From Deltaproteobacteria bacterium (GTDB lineage: Bacteria; Myxococcota_A; Polyangia; Haliangiales; Haliangiaceae), in assembly GCA_019237945.1 (NCBI GenBank), contig JAFAOG010000407.1, positions 1-35,396 of the forward strand: 35,396 bases of DNA, written 5' to 3'. Of this stretch, positions 17,722 through 25,226 are shown piece by piece; the stretch's first letter is position 1; the number at the start of each line of letters is the position of its first letter. The translations under genes were made by a program, and so were the position numbers. The notes below the pieces were generated by a model. That model worked only from the letters and a program-made list of their open reading frames with translations. It made no database searches and was not told the DNA's origin.

Positions 17722-17762
17722 CCCTGCGCGGCATGAGACCATCATGCTCGCAAGGGGGGACC

Positions 17763-18766
17763 ATGCGTAGCTTGCTCCTATTGTTCGTGCTCGTGGGATG
17801 TGGCGGCGGCCTGACGATCGACGAGTATCCGAGCGCGGTGCGCGATGCGTTCTGCAAGTACCTCGCGCGCTGCGGCTCGTTCCCGGATGTCGATACGTGC
17901 AAGCGCGCGAACATCGGCATCAACCTCGTGATCAATCCGTCGGACAAGGCATCGGTCGATCAGGGCAAGGTGATCTTCGACGGCAGCCTCGCGCAGGACT
18001 GCCTCGACGCGTTCGCCTCGCAGACATGCGACACGACGGATCAGGACGGCCGTGCGTTCTCGACCGCGAAGTGTCGTGACATCATCAAGGGCACGGTCGG
18101 CAACGGCGGCGCGTGCGCGCTCGGCGCCGAGTGCAAGAGCGGCACGTGCAACGTCCCGACGTGCAGCATGGCGTGCTGCCAGGGCACGTGCATGGGCGAC
18201 GCGCCGCCGGCGCCGGGAGGAGCGGGTGCGATGTGCACCACGTCGAGCGCGTGTGCGGTCGGCTTCTACTGCGACTTCACGAATCAGGTGTGCGCGGAGC
18301 TCAAGGCCGCCGGCGCGACGTGCAGCTCGACGAACGAGTGCGCCTACGGCCTCGGCTGCGCGGGCACGTCGCCGAATCGCGTGTGCAAGACGCTGCCGAA
18401 GCTCGGCGAGGCGTGCCCCGACGGCGTATGTCGCGACGCCGGCAACTACTGCAACAGCTCGATGCAGTGCGCGAAGATCGGCCTCGCCGGCTCGTCGTGC
18501 ACGACGGGCGCGCAGTGCTCGTCGTACTACCCGTGCGATACGCAGGCGATGCAGTGCACGAAGGCTCCCGGCGCGGGCGAGGCGTGCACCGGCCGCTGCT
18601 TCGATGCCGGCACGTTCTGCGACCTCGGCTCGGCGTCGCCCACGTGCGTGCAGACGAAGCCGACGGCGGGACCTGTACCGCGAATTCGCAGTGCCAGAGC
18701 GACAACTGCGACCAGGGATCGGGAGCGGGCTCCGGAACCTGCGCGACGGCCGCGGTCTGTATCTGA
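17763..18766 (+). pseudogene. Cysteine-rich lipoprotein with an apparent 1-base frameshift near its 3' end
   Basis: The ATG at 17763 is preceded by AAGGGGGG. MRSLLLLFVLVGC is a lipoprotein signal with Cys13, followed by GGGLTIDEYPSAVRDAFCKYLARCG, a start seen in many myxobacterial lipoproteins. Then come many C-x(5-8)-C modules (ACALGAECKSGTC, CTTSSACAVGFYC, CSSTNECAYGLGC, CTTGAQCSSYYPC). After QTKPTAG (about residue 302) the frame turns Arg-rich and loses Cys. The -1 frame at the same place continues the pattern perfectly (GTCTANSQCQSDNCDQGSG... CATAAVC) to a TGA at 18764-18766. One extra G in GGG at 18668-18670 would restore a 334-residue protein. Either an assembly error or a recent mutation explains this. 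Read as given, the frame ends at 18815 inside repeat copy 4. Confidence 0.7.
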
Positions 18767-18800
18767 CGCGCCACACGACGTGGTGACGCGGCGACACGCG

Positions 18801-18827
18801 TGGGTTGCGAAGTGAGAAAGCGTCCCC
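18801..18827 (+). repeat. Dispersed 27-bp repeat, copy 4
   Basis: This is a full-length forward copy, identical to copy 5 over 27 bases, lying just after the cysteine-rich lipoprotein gene. Read in the uncorrected frame of that gene, the repeat supplies its stop codon (TGA at 18813-18815). Confidence 0.9.
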
Positions 18828-18848
18828 AGGTATCCATTCGAAATGACT

Positions 18849-18892
18849 TGGTTGCCTGGGTTGCGAAGTGAGAAAGCGTCCCCGGCAAACCA
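18849..18892 (+). repeat. Dispersed 27-bp repeat, copy 5, with flanking inverted arms
   Basis: The repeat proper is 18857-18883, starting 56 bases after copy 4. It is flanked by TGGTTGCC (18849-18856) and GGCAAACCA (18884-18892), which can pair with one bulged A. That would make a stem with the repeat in the loop. This copy lies 39 bases before the next start codon. Confidence 0.75.
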
Positions 18893-18921
18893 GGAACGCG
18901 GCTTGCGAGTCGAAGCCCGCG

Positions 18922-19464
18922 ATGCGCGCCGCCATCGCCGTCCTCCTCGTCACGACCGGGACGTCGTACGCCGATCGCATCCCGGTGATCACGCTCGGCG
19001 GAACGATCGACTTCCGGTTCACCTCCCCGACCTGGGACGCCGCCGAGAAGAAGCAGACGCCCGATGCATTCGGTGGCGCGCAGCTGACGCTGTCGTTCGA
19101 GGACGCGCCGCTGCCGCTGACGCAGTGGGGCCACGTCGCGGGCGAAGCGCGCCTCGTGCCGGAGCTGATCGTCGGCGAGCTCGGCAACGACCAGTATGCC
19201 GAGGGCTACGTCGGCGCCGGCTTGCGCGGCGAGATCCACATGGCCGGCCCCAAGGCGCGCGCCGGCTTCTACACCGCTGCTCGCGGCCTGATCATCGGCG
19301 CGCATCGCGACAGCGCGGCCGAATTCGTGATCGGCGATTACATCCTGCTCAAAAGCATGACGCGCATCGGCGTCGAGGGTGGCGCCATGGTGCGGCCCCA
19401 GGACCGCGACGGCAACCACGAGCTCGACGCGACGATGCGCGTCTACGTCGGCTGGCGACTCTAG
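18922..19464 (+). CDS. Small exported protein of unknown function
   Basis: This is a 180-residue product from ATG 18922. [17 protein letters not shown] followed by DRIP is a cleavable signal peptide with an AxA-like site. The mature part has alternating polar/apolar strands with glycine turns ([77 protein letters not shown]). This recalls a small outer-membrane barrel or periplasmic beta protein, and the last residues end in an aromatic/Leu pattern as barrel strands often do. I do not recognise the family. The open frame extends 18 codons upstream into repeat copy 5, but those codons show no signal sequence. Its TAG overlaps the stop codon of the convergent ahcY. Confidence 0.7.
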   Translation: MRAAIAVLLVTTGTSYADRIPVITLGGTIDFRFTSPTWDAAEKKQTPDAFGGAQLTLSFEDAPLPLTQWGHVAGEARLVPELIVGELGNDQYAEGYVGAGLRGEIHMAGPKARAGFYTAARGLIIGAHRDSAAEFVIGDYILLKSMTRIGVEGGAMVRPQDRDGNHELDATMRVYVGWRL

Positions 19465-20918
19465 TAGCGATAGTGGTCGGGCTTGAACGGACCCTCGACC
19501 TCGACGCCCATGTACTTCGCCTGCTCGGTCGAGAGCTTCGTCAGCTTGACGCCGAGCTTGCCGAGGTGGAGGCGCGCGACCTTCTCGTCGAGCTTCTTCG
19601 GCAGCACGTAGACCTTGCCGCTCTCGAACTTCATGCCGGTCATCTCGTCCTGGCCCTTCGTCGCGTTGGCCCACAGCGCCATCTGCGCGATCGTCTGGTT
19701 CGAGAACGAGTTCGACATCACGAACGACGGATGACCCGTCGCGCAACCGAGGTTGACGAGGCGGCCGCGCGCGAGCAGCGTGAGGCGCTTGCCGTTCGGG
19801 AAGATGAACTGATCCACCTGCGGCTTGATGTTCTCTTCCTTGATCTCCTTGTTGTTCTCGAGCCACGCGACCTGGATCTCCGAGTCGAAGTGGCCGATGT
19901 TGGAGAGGATCGCCTCGTCCTTCATCACCTGGAAGTGCTCGGCGCGGATCACGTCGAAGCAGCCGGTCGCGGTGACGAAGATGTCGGCGATCGGGGCCGC
20001 GTCTTCCATCGTCACGACCTCGAAGCCTTCCATCGCCGCCTGCAGCGCGCAGATCGGATCGATCTCGGTGATCAGCACGCGAGCGCCGAGGCCGCGGGCC
20101 GCGTGGGCGCAGCCCTTGCCGACGTCACCGTAGCCGGCGACGAGCACGATCTTGCCCGCGACCATCACGTCCGTCGCGCGCTTGATGCCGTCGAACAGCG
20201 ACTCGCGGCAGCCGTAGAGGTTGTCGAACTTCGACTTGGTGACCGAGTCGTTGACGTTGATGCACGGGAACAGCAGCGTCTTCGCCGCCGCCATCTCGTA
20301 CAGGCGGTGGACGCCGGTCGTGGTCTCCTCGGAGACGCCCTTGACCTCGGCCGCGATCTTCGTGAAGCGGTCCTTCGACGCCTTCAGCGACTTCTGCAGC
20401 ACGTTGAAGATCACGCGCATCTCTTCGTTCGTCGCGGACGCGGGATCCGGCGCCTTGCCGGACTTCTCCATCTCGACGCCCTTGTGAACGAGCAGCGTGA
20501 GATCGCCGCCGTCGTCGAGGATCAGGTTCGGACCCTTGCCACCGTGGAACGCGGTGAGCTGCATCTCGATGTTCTGCCAGTAGTCCTCGAGCGTCTCGCC
20601 CTTCCACGCGAACACCGGCACGCCGGCCTTCGCGATCGCCGCGGCGGCCTCGTCCTGCGTCGAGTAGATGTTGCACGAGGTCCAGGTGACCTCGGCGCCG
20701 AGGACGACGAGCGTCTCGATGAGGACGGCCGTCTCGATCGTCATGTGGAGGCAGCCGGCGACGCGCGCGCCCTTGAGCGGCGCCTTGTCCTTGTACTCGG
20801 CGCGGAGAGCCATCAGGCCGGGCATCTCCTTCTCGGCCATGCGGATCTTCTTGCGGCCGAGCTCGGCGAGCGTGAGGTCCTTGATCTTGAACGCGGGGAA
20901 TTCAGTGCGAGAGTCCAT
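19461..20918 (-). CDS. ahcY: S-adenosylhomocysteinase AhcY
   Basis: AhcY splits S-adenosylhomocysteine reversibly to adenosine and homocysteine with bound NAD, keeping methyltransferases from product inhibition. The product is 485 residues with AGGAAA before the ATG. Marks are [16 protein letters not shown] (55-70), [18 protein letters not shown], the substrate site [25 protein letters not shown] (about 223-247), NAD-binding AGYGDVGKG (261-269), [15 protein letters not shown], and C-terminal KPDHYRY. The ~40-residue insert around 150-190 marks the longer bacterial/plant form. It is read together with the upstream ArsR-methyltransferase gene, whose 3' end overlaps its start by 17 bases. At the other end its stop overlaps that of the convergent exported-protein gene. 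Confidence 0.97.
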   Translation of the reverse strand: MDSRTEFPAFKIKDLTLAELGRKKIRMAEKEMPGLMALRAEYKDKAPLKGARVAGCLHMTIETAVLIETLVVLGAEVTWTSCNIYSTQDEAAAAIAKAGVPVFAWKGETLEDYWQNIEMQLTAFHGGKGPNLILDDGGDLTLLVHKGVEMEKSGKAPDPASATNEEMRVIFNVLQKSLKASKDRFTKIAAEVKGVSEETTTGVHRLYEMAAAKTLLFPCINVNDSVTKSKFDNLYGCRESLFDGIKRATDVMVAGKIVLVAGYGDVGKGCAHAARGLGARVLITEIDPICALQAAMEGFEVVTMEDAAPIADIFVTATGCFDVIRAEHFQVMKDEAILSNIGHFDSEIQVAWLENNKEIKEENIKPQVDQFIFPNGKRLTLLARGRLVNLGCATGHPSFVMSNSFSNQTIAQMALWANATKGQDEMTGMKFESGKVYVLPKKLDEKVARLHLGKLGVKLTKLSTEQAKYMGVEVEGPFKPDHYRY

Positions 20919-21831
20919 GGGAAGTTTCCTTTCGGCCGACAGCGATCTGCAGAGTGGGTTGAGTCGGGAACGGGTGAACAGCGATGGGATGAAGACGCGC
21001 GTGCTCGAGCCACGTGCGGAGTTTTTGCGGCTCGAAGCCGAGCCACACGTGGCCCTGCTCGCGCAGCGATTCGTCGTCGTGCGGGAGATAGTCGATGATC
21101 GCGAGGTGGCCGCCCGGCTTGAGCAGCCGCGTGGCGGCGGCGATCGAGTCCTGCGGGCGCGAGGCGTGGACGAGCACGCGCGCCATCACGATCAGATCCG
21201 CGCGGCCGGCGAGCTCCTCGGTGAGATCCTCGATCGTGCCCTCGCGGAGCCGGATGTTCGGCAGGCCCCAGTCGGCGATCCGTGCGGCGCACTGCGCGAG
21301 GCGAGCGGCGCTGCGATCGATCGCGACGACCTTGTCGAACAGCGGCGACAGCAGCGGCAGCAGCGTGCCTTCGCCGGTGCCGACGTCGATCGCGAGCGCA
21401 TGGCCGGGCAACAGCGGCGCGACGAGCGGCGCCCATGCGAGCAGCTGCTGGTCGGCGGCGAGCGGCGCGAGCTCGGCGGGCGCGGCATCGAACAGCTTCT
21501 TGCTGAGCTCCTCGCGCTGCGCGACGACGCGCGCGACCTTCGCGAGCGAGCCGTCCTTGCTGCACAGCCGGCGGCCTTCTTCGAGCGCGGCATCGAGGAT
21601 CGGCTCGGCATCCACGTGGCTCTTCAGCAGCGTGCGCGTGCCGTCCTTGCGCGTCGCGAGCAGCCCCGCATCGCGCAGCGGCTGGCTCTTCTTGGTGACC
21701 TGGGGCTGGGATTCGCCGAGCAGGTTGGCGAGCTCTCCCACCGTCAGCTCCTCTTCGGCACACAGCGCGAGCAGGCGCAGCCGATCCTCATCTCCGAGGA
21801 GCCGGAACAGATCTGCGCGTGCGGCCAGCAC
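20902..21831 (-). CDS. sahR: SahR-like ArsR-family regulator fused to a methyltransferase-like domain
   Basis: This is a 309-residue product from GTG 21831. Residues about 7-65 are an ArsR winged helix ([46 protein letters not shown]). Residues about 140-260 are a class I methyltransferase fold: [15 protein letters not shown] (147-161), KVVAIDRS, then [11 protein letters not shown] and [31 protein letters not shown]. This architecture next to ahcY matches what I recall of SahR, an ArsR-type regulator of methionine/SAM-cycle genes that senses S-adenosylhomocysteine. The methyltransferase domain would then be the ligand sensor (inference). The GTG is the only start that keeps the first ArsR helix, and no ribosome site precedes it. 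The 3' end overlaps ahcY by 17 bases. An alternative reading is an active methyltransferase-regulator hybrid. Confidence 0.8.
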   Translation of the reverse strand: MLAARADLFRLLGDEDRLRLLALCAEEELTVGELANLLGESQPQVTKKSQPLRDAGLLATRKDGTRTLLKSHVDAEPILDAALEEGRRLCSKDGSLAKVARVVAQREELSKKLFDAAPAELAPLAADQQLLAWAPLVAPLLPGHALAIDVGTGEGTLLPLLSPLFDKVVAIDRSAARLAQCAARIADWGLPNIRLREGTIEDLTEELAGRADLIVMARVLVHASRPQDSIAAATRLLKPGGHLAIIDYLPHDDESLREQGHVWLGFEPQKLRTWLEHARLHPIAVHPFPTQPTLQIAVGRKETSHGLSH

Positions 21832-21838
21832 AAGGATT

Positions 21839-21867
21839 GATATATTCCATCATTCGCATGATGGCAA
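21839..21867 (-). promoter_or_regulatory. Promoter of sahR-ahcY, predicted to give leaderless mRNA
   Basis: On the minus strand, TTGCCA (21862-21867), a spacer of exactly 17 bases and TATATC (21839-21844) form a good sigma-70 site. The -10 box ends only 7 bases before the GTG start, so transcription should begin at or next to the G. This agrees with the absence of a ribosome binding site. Confidence 0.65.
21847..21864. promoter_or_regulatory. Palindromic operator inside the sahR promoter spacer
   Basis: CCATCAT-TCGC-ATGATGG is a perfect 7+7 inverted repeat with a 4-base centre. It fills the spacer between the -35 and -10 boxes and overlaps the end of the -35. A bound ArsR-type dimer would block polymerase, giving autorepression released by ligand. 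The ATCAT...ATGAT half sites are like those of ArsR-family operators in general. Confidence 0.7.
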
Positions 21868-21924
21868 GTACCTTCTGCGCGTTGAACGGGGACACCCGGG
21901 GGCCTACCATCAAGAGGGCGAATA

Positions 21925-23553
21925 ATGACGACGGGTTCCGGCGATAAGCCGAACAGTGGGTCGTCGCCGGGGCGGCCAGCAGCTGATACCCCGAATCGGA
22001 TCGTCGTGCGCTCGGGCGACCAGGGCGACACGTTCGGCGCGGGCGACACCGCGGTCGCGCACAAGCAGACCGAGACGTCATCCGATGATGCGGGGCGCGT
22101 CGCGGAGCCCACGCAGGAGCTGATCGGTTCGACGTTGTCGGGTCGCTACATGGTAACGCGCAAGATCGGGCAGGGCGGCATGGGCGCCGTCTACGAAGCG
22201 AAGCACACCGCGATCGGCGGCCGCTTCGCGGTCAAGGTGCTGCTCGACAAGTATGCGAAGCGCGATGCGATCGTGGCGCGGCTCAAGCAAGAGGCGCAGC
22301 TCGCGACGTCGCTCGATCACGAGCACATCATCCGCGTCACCGATTTCGGCTCGACCGACGACGGCCGCACGTTCGTCGTGATGGAGTTCCTCGAGGGCGA
22401 GTCGTTCGCGGAGCTGCTCGCGCGCGAGAGCAAGCTGCCCGAGCAACGGATCCTGCGGATCGCGTCGCAAGCGGCAAGCGCGCTCGCGGCCGCCCACGCC
22501 AAGGGCATCGTCCACCGCGATATCAAGCCGGAGAACCTGTTCATCATCAAACGCAAGGAACAGGACTTCGTGAAGATCGTCGACTTCGGCATCTCGAAGA
22601 ACCTGCGCGCGAGCGACGAGCAGGAAGATCAGCCGAGGCTGACGCAGACAGGCATGGTGCTCGGCACGCCGCTGTACATGTCACCCGAGCAGGCGCGCGG
22701 CGACGAGGATCTCGATCACCGCGTCGACATCTACGCGCTCGGCGTGATCATGTACGAGGCCGCGACCGGGCGCGTGCCGTTCGCCGGCACGAACTACCTC
22801 AGCGTGATCTCGCAGGTGCTCAACGACGAGCCCAAGCCGGTGCGCGAGCTGCGCCCCGAGCTGACGGACGAGTTCGAGGCGATCGTCGCCAAGGCGATGG
22901 AGAAGAATCGCAACGAGCGCTACGCGAGCGCGACCGCGTTGCTCGAGGACCTCAACGCGCTGCTCGACGATCCGACGCACTCGACCGAGCGCGCGAAGAT
23001 CACCGGCCCGCGCCGCCGCATCCCGCGGCCGAAGATCCCGAAGCTCGCGTGGGCGGTCGGCGGCATCGGAATCCTCGTCGCGGCGGTGACGATCTTCGTC
23101 GTCATGATGAACGGCGGACCGCCGAAGAAGAAGCAGCAGGCGCAGGTCATGCCGCCGGTCGTCGTCGATGCGGCCGTCGCGCCGCCGCCCGCGATCGATG
23201 CGGCGCCCGAGCCGACGCTCAAGACGTTGAAGATCCACATCGTCACCGAGCCGCCGGGCGGCGACGTCTTCAAGGAGTCCGAGCCGCTGGGCAAGGCCCC
23301 CCAGGACCTCGTGCTCGTCAAGAAGGACAAGGACGTCAAGATCAGCGCGACGCTCGCCGGTGGGTACTACGGCGATGTCACGATCAATCCGGTCGAGGAG
23401 TCGGGCGACACGAAGACGCTGACGTTGCGACTCAGGAAGCAGGCATCGACGGTGTACATCAAGGCGCCGAAGCAGGGCTCGGGAGCCGGCTCTGCCGCGC
23501 CGACCTCCAACCAAGGCGAGCTCGGCCCGAATCCGTACAAGCACGGCAAATGA
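21925..23553 (+). CDS. Transmembrane Ser/Thr protein kinase with PEGA-like extracytoplasmic domain
   Basis: This is a 542-residue Hanks-type kinase. GAGGG lies seven bases before the ATG. An unstructured N-terminus (1-65) is followed by the kinase domain at about 75-345: IGQGGMGAVY (81-90), AVKVL with Lys104, HRDIKPENL (197-205), DFG (220-222), GTPLYMSPEQ (247-256), and DHRVDIYALGV. All catalytic residues are present. A basic stretch (RRRIPRPKIPK) precedes one membrane helix (about 374-396). Outside are a Pro/Ala linker and a region at about 430-500 (LKIHIVTEPPGGDVFKESEPLGKAP...) of PEGA type. It overlaps the next gene, which also has PEGA domains, by 4 bases. The pair probably works together in envelope signalling (inference). 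Substrates are unknown. Confidence 0.92.
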   Translation: MTTGSGDKPNSGSSPGRPAADTPNRIVVRSGDQGDTFGAGDTAVAHKQTETSSDDAGRVAEPTQELIGSTLSGRYMVTRKIGQGGMGAVYEAKHTAIGGRFAVKVLLDKYAKRDAIVARLKQEAQLATSLDHEHIIRVTDFGSTDDGRTFVVMEFLEGESFAELLARESKLPEQRILRIASQAASALAAAHAKGIVHRDIKPENLFIIKRKEQDFVKIVDFGISKNLRASDEQEDQPRLTQTGMVLGTPLYMSPEQARGDEDLDHRVDIYALGVIMYEAATGRVPFAGTNYLSVISQVLNDEPKPVRELRPELTDEFEAIVAKAMEKNRNERYASATALLEDLNALLDDPTHSTERAKITGPRRRIPRPKIPKLAWAVGGIGILVAAVTIFVVMMNGGPPKKKQQAQVMPPVVVDAAVAPPPAIDAAPEPTLKTLKIHIVTEPPGGDVFKESEPLGKAPQDLVLVKKDKDVKISATLAGGYYGDVTINPVEESGDTKTLTLRLRKQASTVYIKAPKQGSGAGSAAPTSNQGELGPNPYKHGK

Positions 23554-25217
23554 AGGCTCTCGTCGCGACGCTCGTCGTGGTGTGGTGCAGCACGGCCGCC
23601 GCGCAATCCGCTCGCCCGAACGGCGGCTACATCGGCCGCGACATCCCGGTGCTCGAGATCGACGACTGCCGCCCGACGACGAGCAAGGATCCCGAGAAAG
23701 AGGCGGGCGAGCACTTCGAGCGCGGGCAGCTGCTCTACGACCAGGGCGATTATCCGGGCGCGGTGAAGGAGCTGGTCTCCGCGTACTGCCTCGCGCCGCA
23801 CTACCTGCCGCTGATGTCGATCGGGCTGTCGTACGAGCGCGAGCTCGAGTACGAGAAGGCGATCGCGTACTTCGAGCGGTTCGTCATGGCCGTGCCGAAG
23901 GATGCAAAGCCGAGCGAGAACTGCGCGGCCGATCCGCAGCAGCAGAAGGCGACGATCGCGGCGCGCATCCGCGTGCTCGAGAGCTTGCCCGCGAAGGTCC
24001 GCGTCAACACCGAGCCTCCCGACGCGCACATCGTGATCGCGAACGAAGCGCGCAAGGAAGCGGAGTCGCGCTCCGGCAAGGAGATCGAGATCGCAGGCGG
24101 CCGCTACACGATGACGATCGATCGCGACGGCTATCAGACGGTGACGCAGGAGATCGTCACCGAGGTCGGCAAGCCGTACACGTTCTTCGAGAAGCTCGAG
24201 CCGCGTCGCGGCCGCGTCCGAATCCACATCGTTCCCGAAGACGCGCGGCTGTTCATCGACAAGCGCCAGGTCGGCACCGGCGTCTACGAGGCCGATCTGC
24301 CGGGCGGCAAGTACACGCTGTCGGCGGAGCAGCCGGACTTCATCACCGATACGCGCGAGGTCGAGGTGATCGCGGACCGCGACACGACGATCAACGTCGA
24401 GCTCAACCCCAAGCCGCAGATCGGGCGGCGGCAGCTGATCGCGTACGGCACGATCGCGGGCGGCATCGCGGGCGGCACGCTGACCGGCGCGCAGAACAGC
24501 GGCTTCTATGACTTCATCGGCGTCGTCGGTGGGTCACTTGCCGGTGGCGCGGCGGCGTGGTTCGGCGCCGGTGATGTGCCGCTCGGGACGTCGTCGCTGA
24601 CGATCACGTCGAGCGTGTTCGGCGGCATCGCCGGCTTCGCGGCGGCCTCGATCTTCACCGAGGACGGCAACGTGCTCGCGCCCGCGCTCGGCGGCGGCCT
24701 CGTGCTCGGGGCGCTCGGCGGCTACTACGGAGGCGAGTACTTCCACGTGCGGCCGGGCGACGCGGCGGTCGTCAACTCGGGCGCGCTGTGGGGCTCGGTC
24801 ACCGGCGGCCTGTTCTCGATCAGCTTCGACAGCAAGACGCAGCACCGCTCGATCGACGCCGGCATCGTGCTCTCCGGCCTCGGCATCGGCATGGTCGGCG
24901 GCGCGCTGCTCGCGCACAACTACACGGTGAGCCGCGGCCACGCCGCGCTGATCGACACCAGCGGCGTGCTCGGCATCATCCTCGGCCTCGCCGCGAACTC
25001 GGTCGTCGAGCGCGCCTCGGGCGATACGTCGACGGCGCGCAGCGACGAACGCACGGCGAACTTCGCGCTCGGCGGCCTCGCGGTCGGCCTGATCGCGGGC
25101 GGCGTGCTGACTCGCCACATGGACGAGCCCGCGCTGTCGGTGACGCCGGTCATGAACAAGGCCGCGACGGCCAACGGCTCGACGACGACGACTTTCGGCC
25201 TGGGCATGACCTGGTAA
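23550..25217 (+). CDS. Exported TPR and double-PEGA protein with glycine-rich hydrophobic C-terminus
   Basis: This is a 555-residue product. The ATG overlaps the TGA of the kinase gene (ATGA). MKALVATLVVVWCSTAAAQS is a cleavable signal peptide. Residues about 50-145 hold TPR-type helices (EAGEHFERGQLLYDQGDYPGAVKEL, EYEKAIAYFERFVMAVPK). Two PEGA domains follow at about 148-215 (VRVNTEPPDAHIVI...) and 222-288 (VRIHIVPEDARLFIDKRQVGTG...). From about 296 to 535 there are repeated Gly/Ala-rich hydrophobic stretches (GTIAGGIAGGTLTG, GGSLAGGAAAWFG, GGGLVLGALGGYYGG), which may insert in a membrane. PEGA domains are thought to bind surface or envelope carbohydrate. Coupling to the upstream kinase suggests a sensor-effector pair. 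Function is otherwise unknown. Confidence 0.85.
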   Translation: MKALVATLVVVWCSTAAAQSARPNGGYIGRDIPVLEIDDCRPTTSKDPEKEAGEHFERGQLLYDQGDYPGAVKELVSAYCLAPHYLPLMSIGLSYERELEYEKAIAYFERFVMAVPKDAKPSENCAADPQQQKATIAARIRVLESLPAKVRVNTEPPDAHIVIANEARKEAESRSGKEIEIAGGRYTMTIDRDGYQTVTQEIVTEVGKPYTFFEKLEPRRGRVRIHIVPEDARLFIDKRQVGTGVYEADLPGGKYTLSAEQPDFITDTREVEVIADRDTTINVELNPKPQIGRRQLIAYGTIAGGIAGGTLTGAQNSGFYDFIGVVGGSLAGGAAAWFGAGDVPLGTSSLTITSSVFGGIAGFAAASIFTEDGNVLAPALGGGLVLGALGGYYGGEYFHVRPGDAAVVNSGALWGSVTGGLFSISFDSKTQHRSIDAGIVLSGLGIGMVGGALLAHNYTVSRGHAALIDTSGVLGIILGLAANSVVERASGDTSTARSDERTANFALGGLAVGLIAGGVLTRHMDEPALSVTPVMNKAATANGSTTTTFGLGMTW

Positions 25218-25226
25218 GCTGCGCGC

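Noticed and set aside
15172..18883. CRISPR-like geometry: 27-bp repeats with spacers of about 29-30 bases
   Set aside because: There are only two direct copies at each place, one inverted copy, no longer array, and no cas genes. A REP-like element fits better.
21882..21910. Promoter-like TTGAAC-17-TACCAT before the first kinase gene
   Set aside because: Transcription from it would start inside the good GAGGG ribosome site that serves the ATG, so both cannot be right. The ribosome site is the stronger signal.
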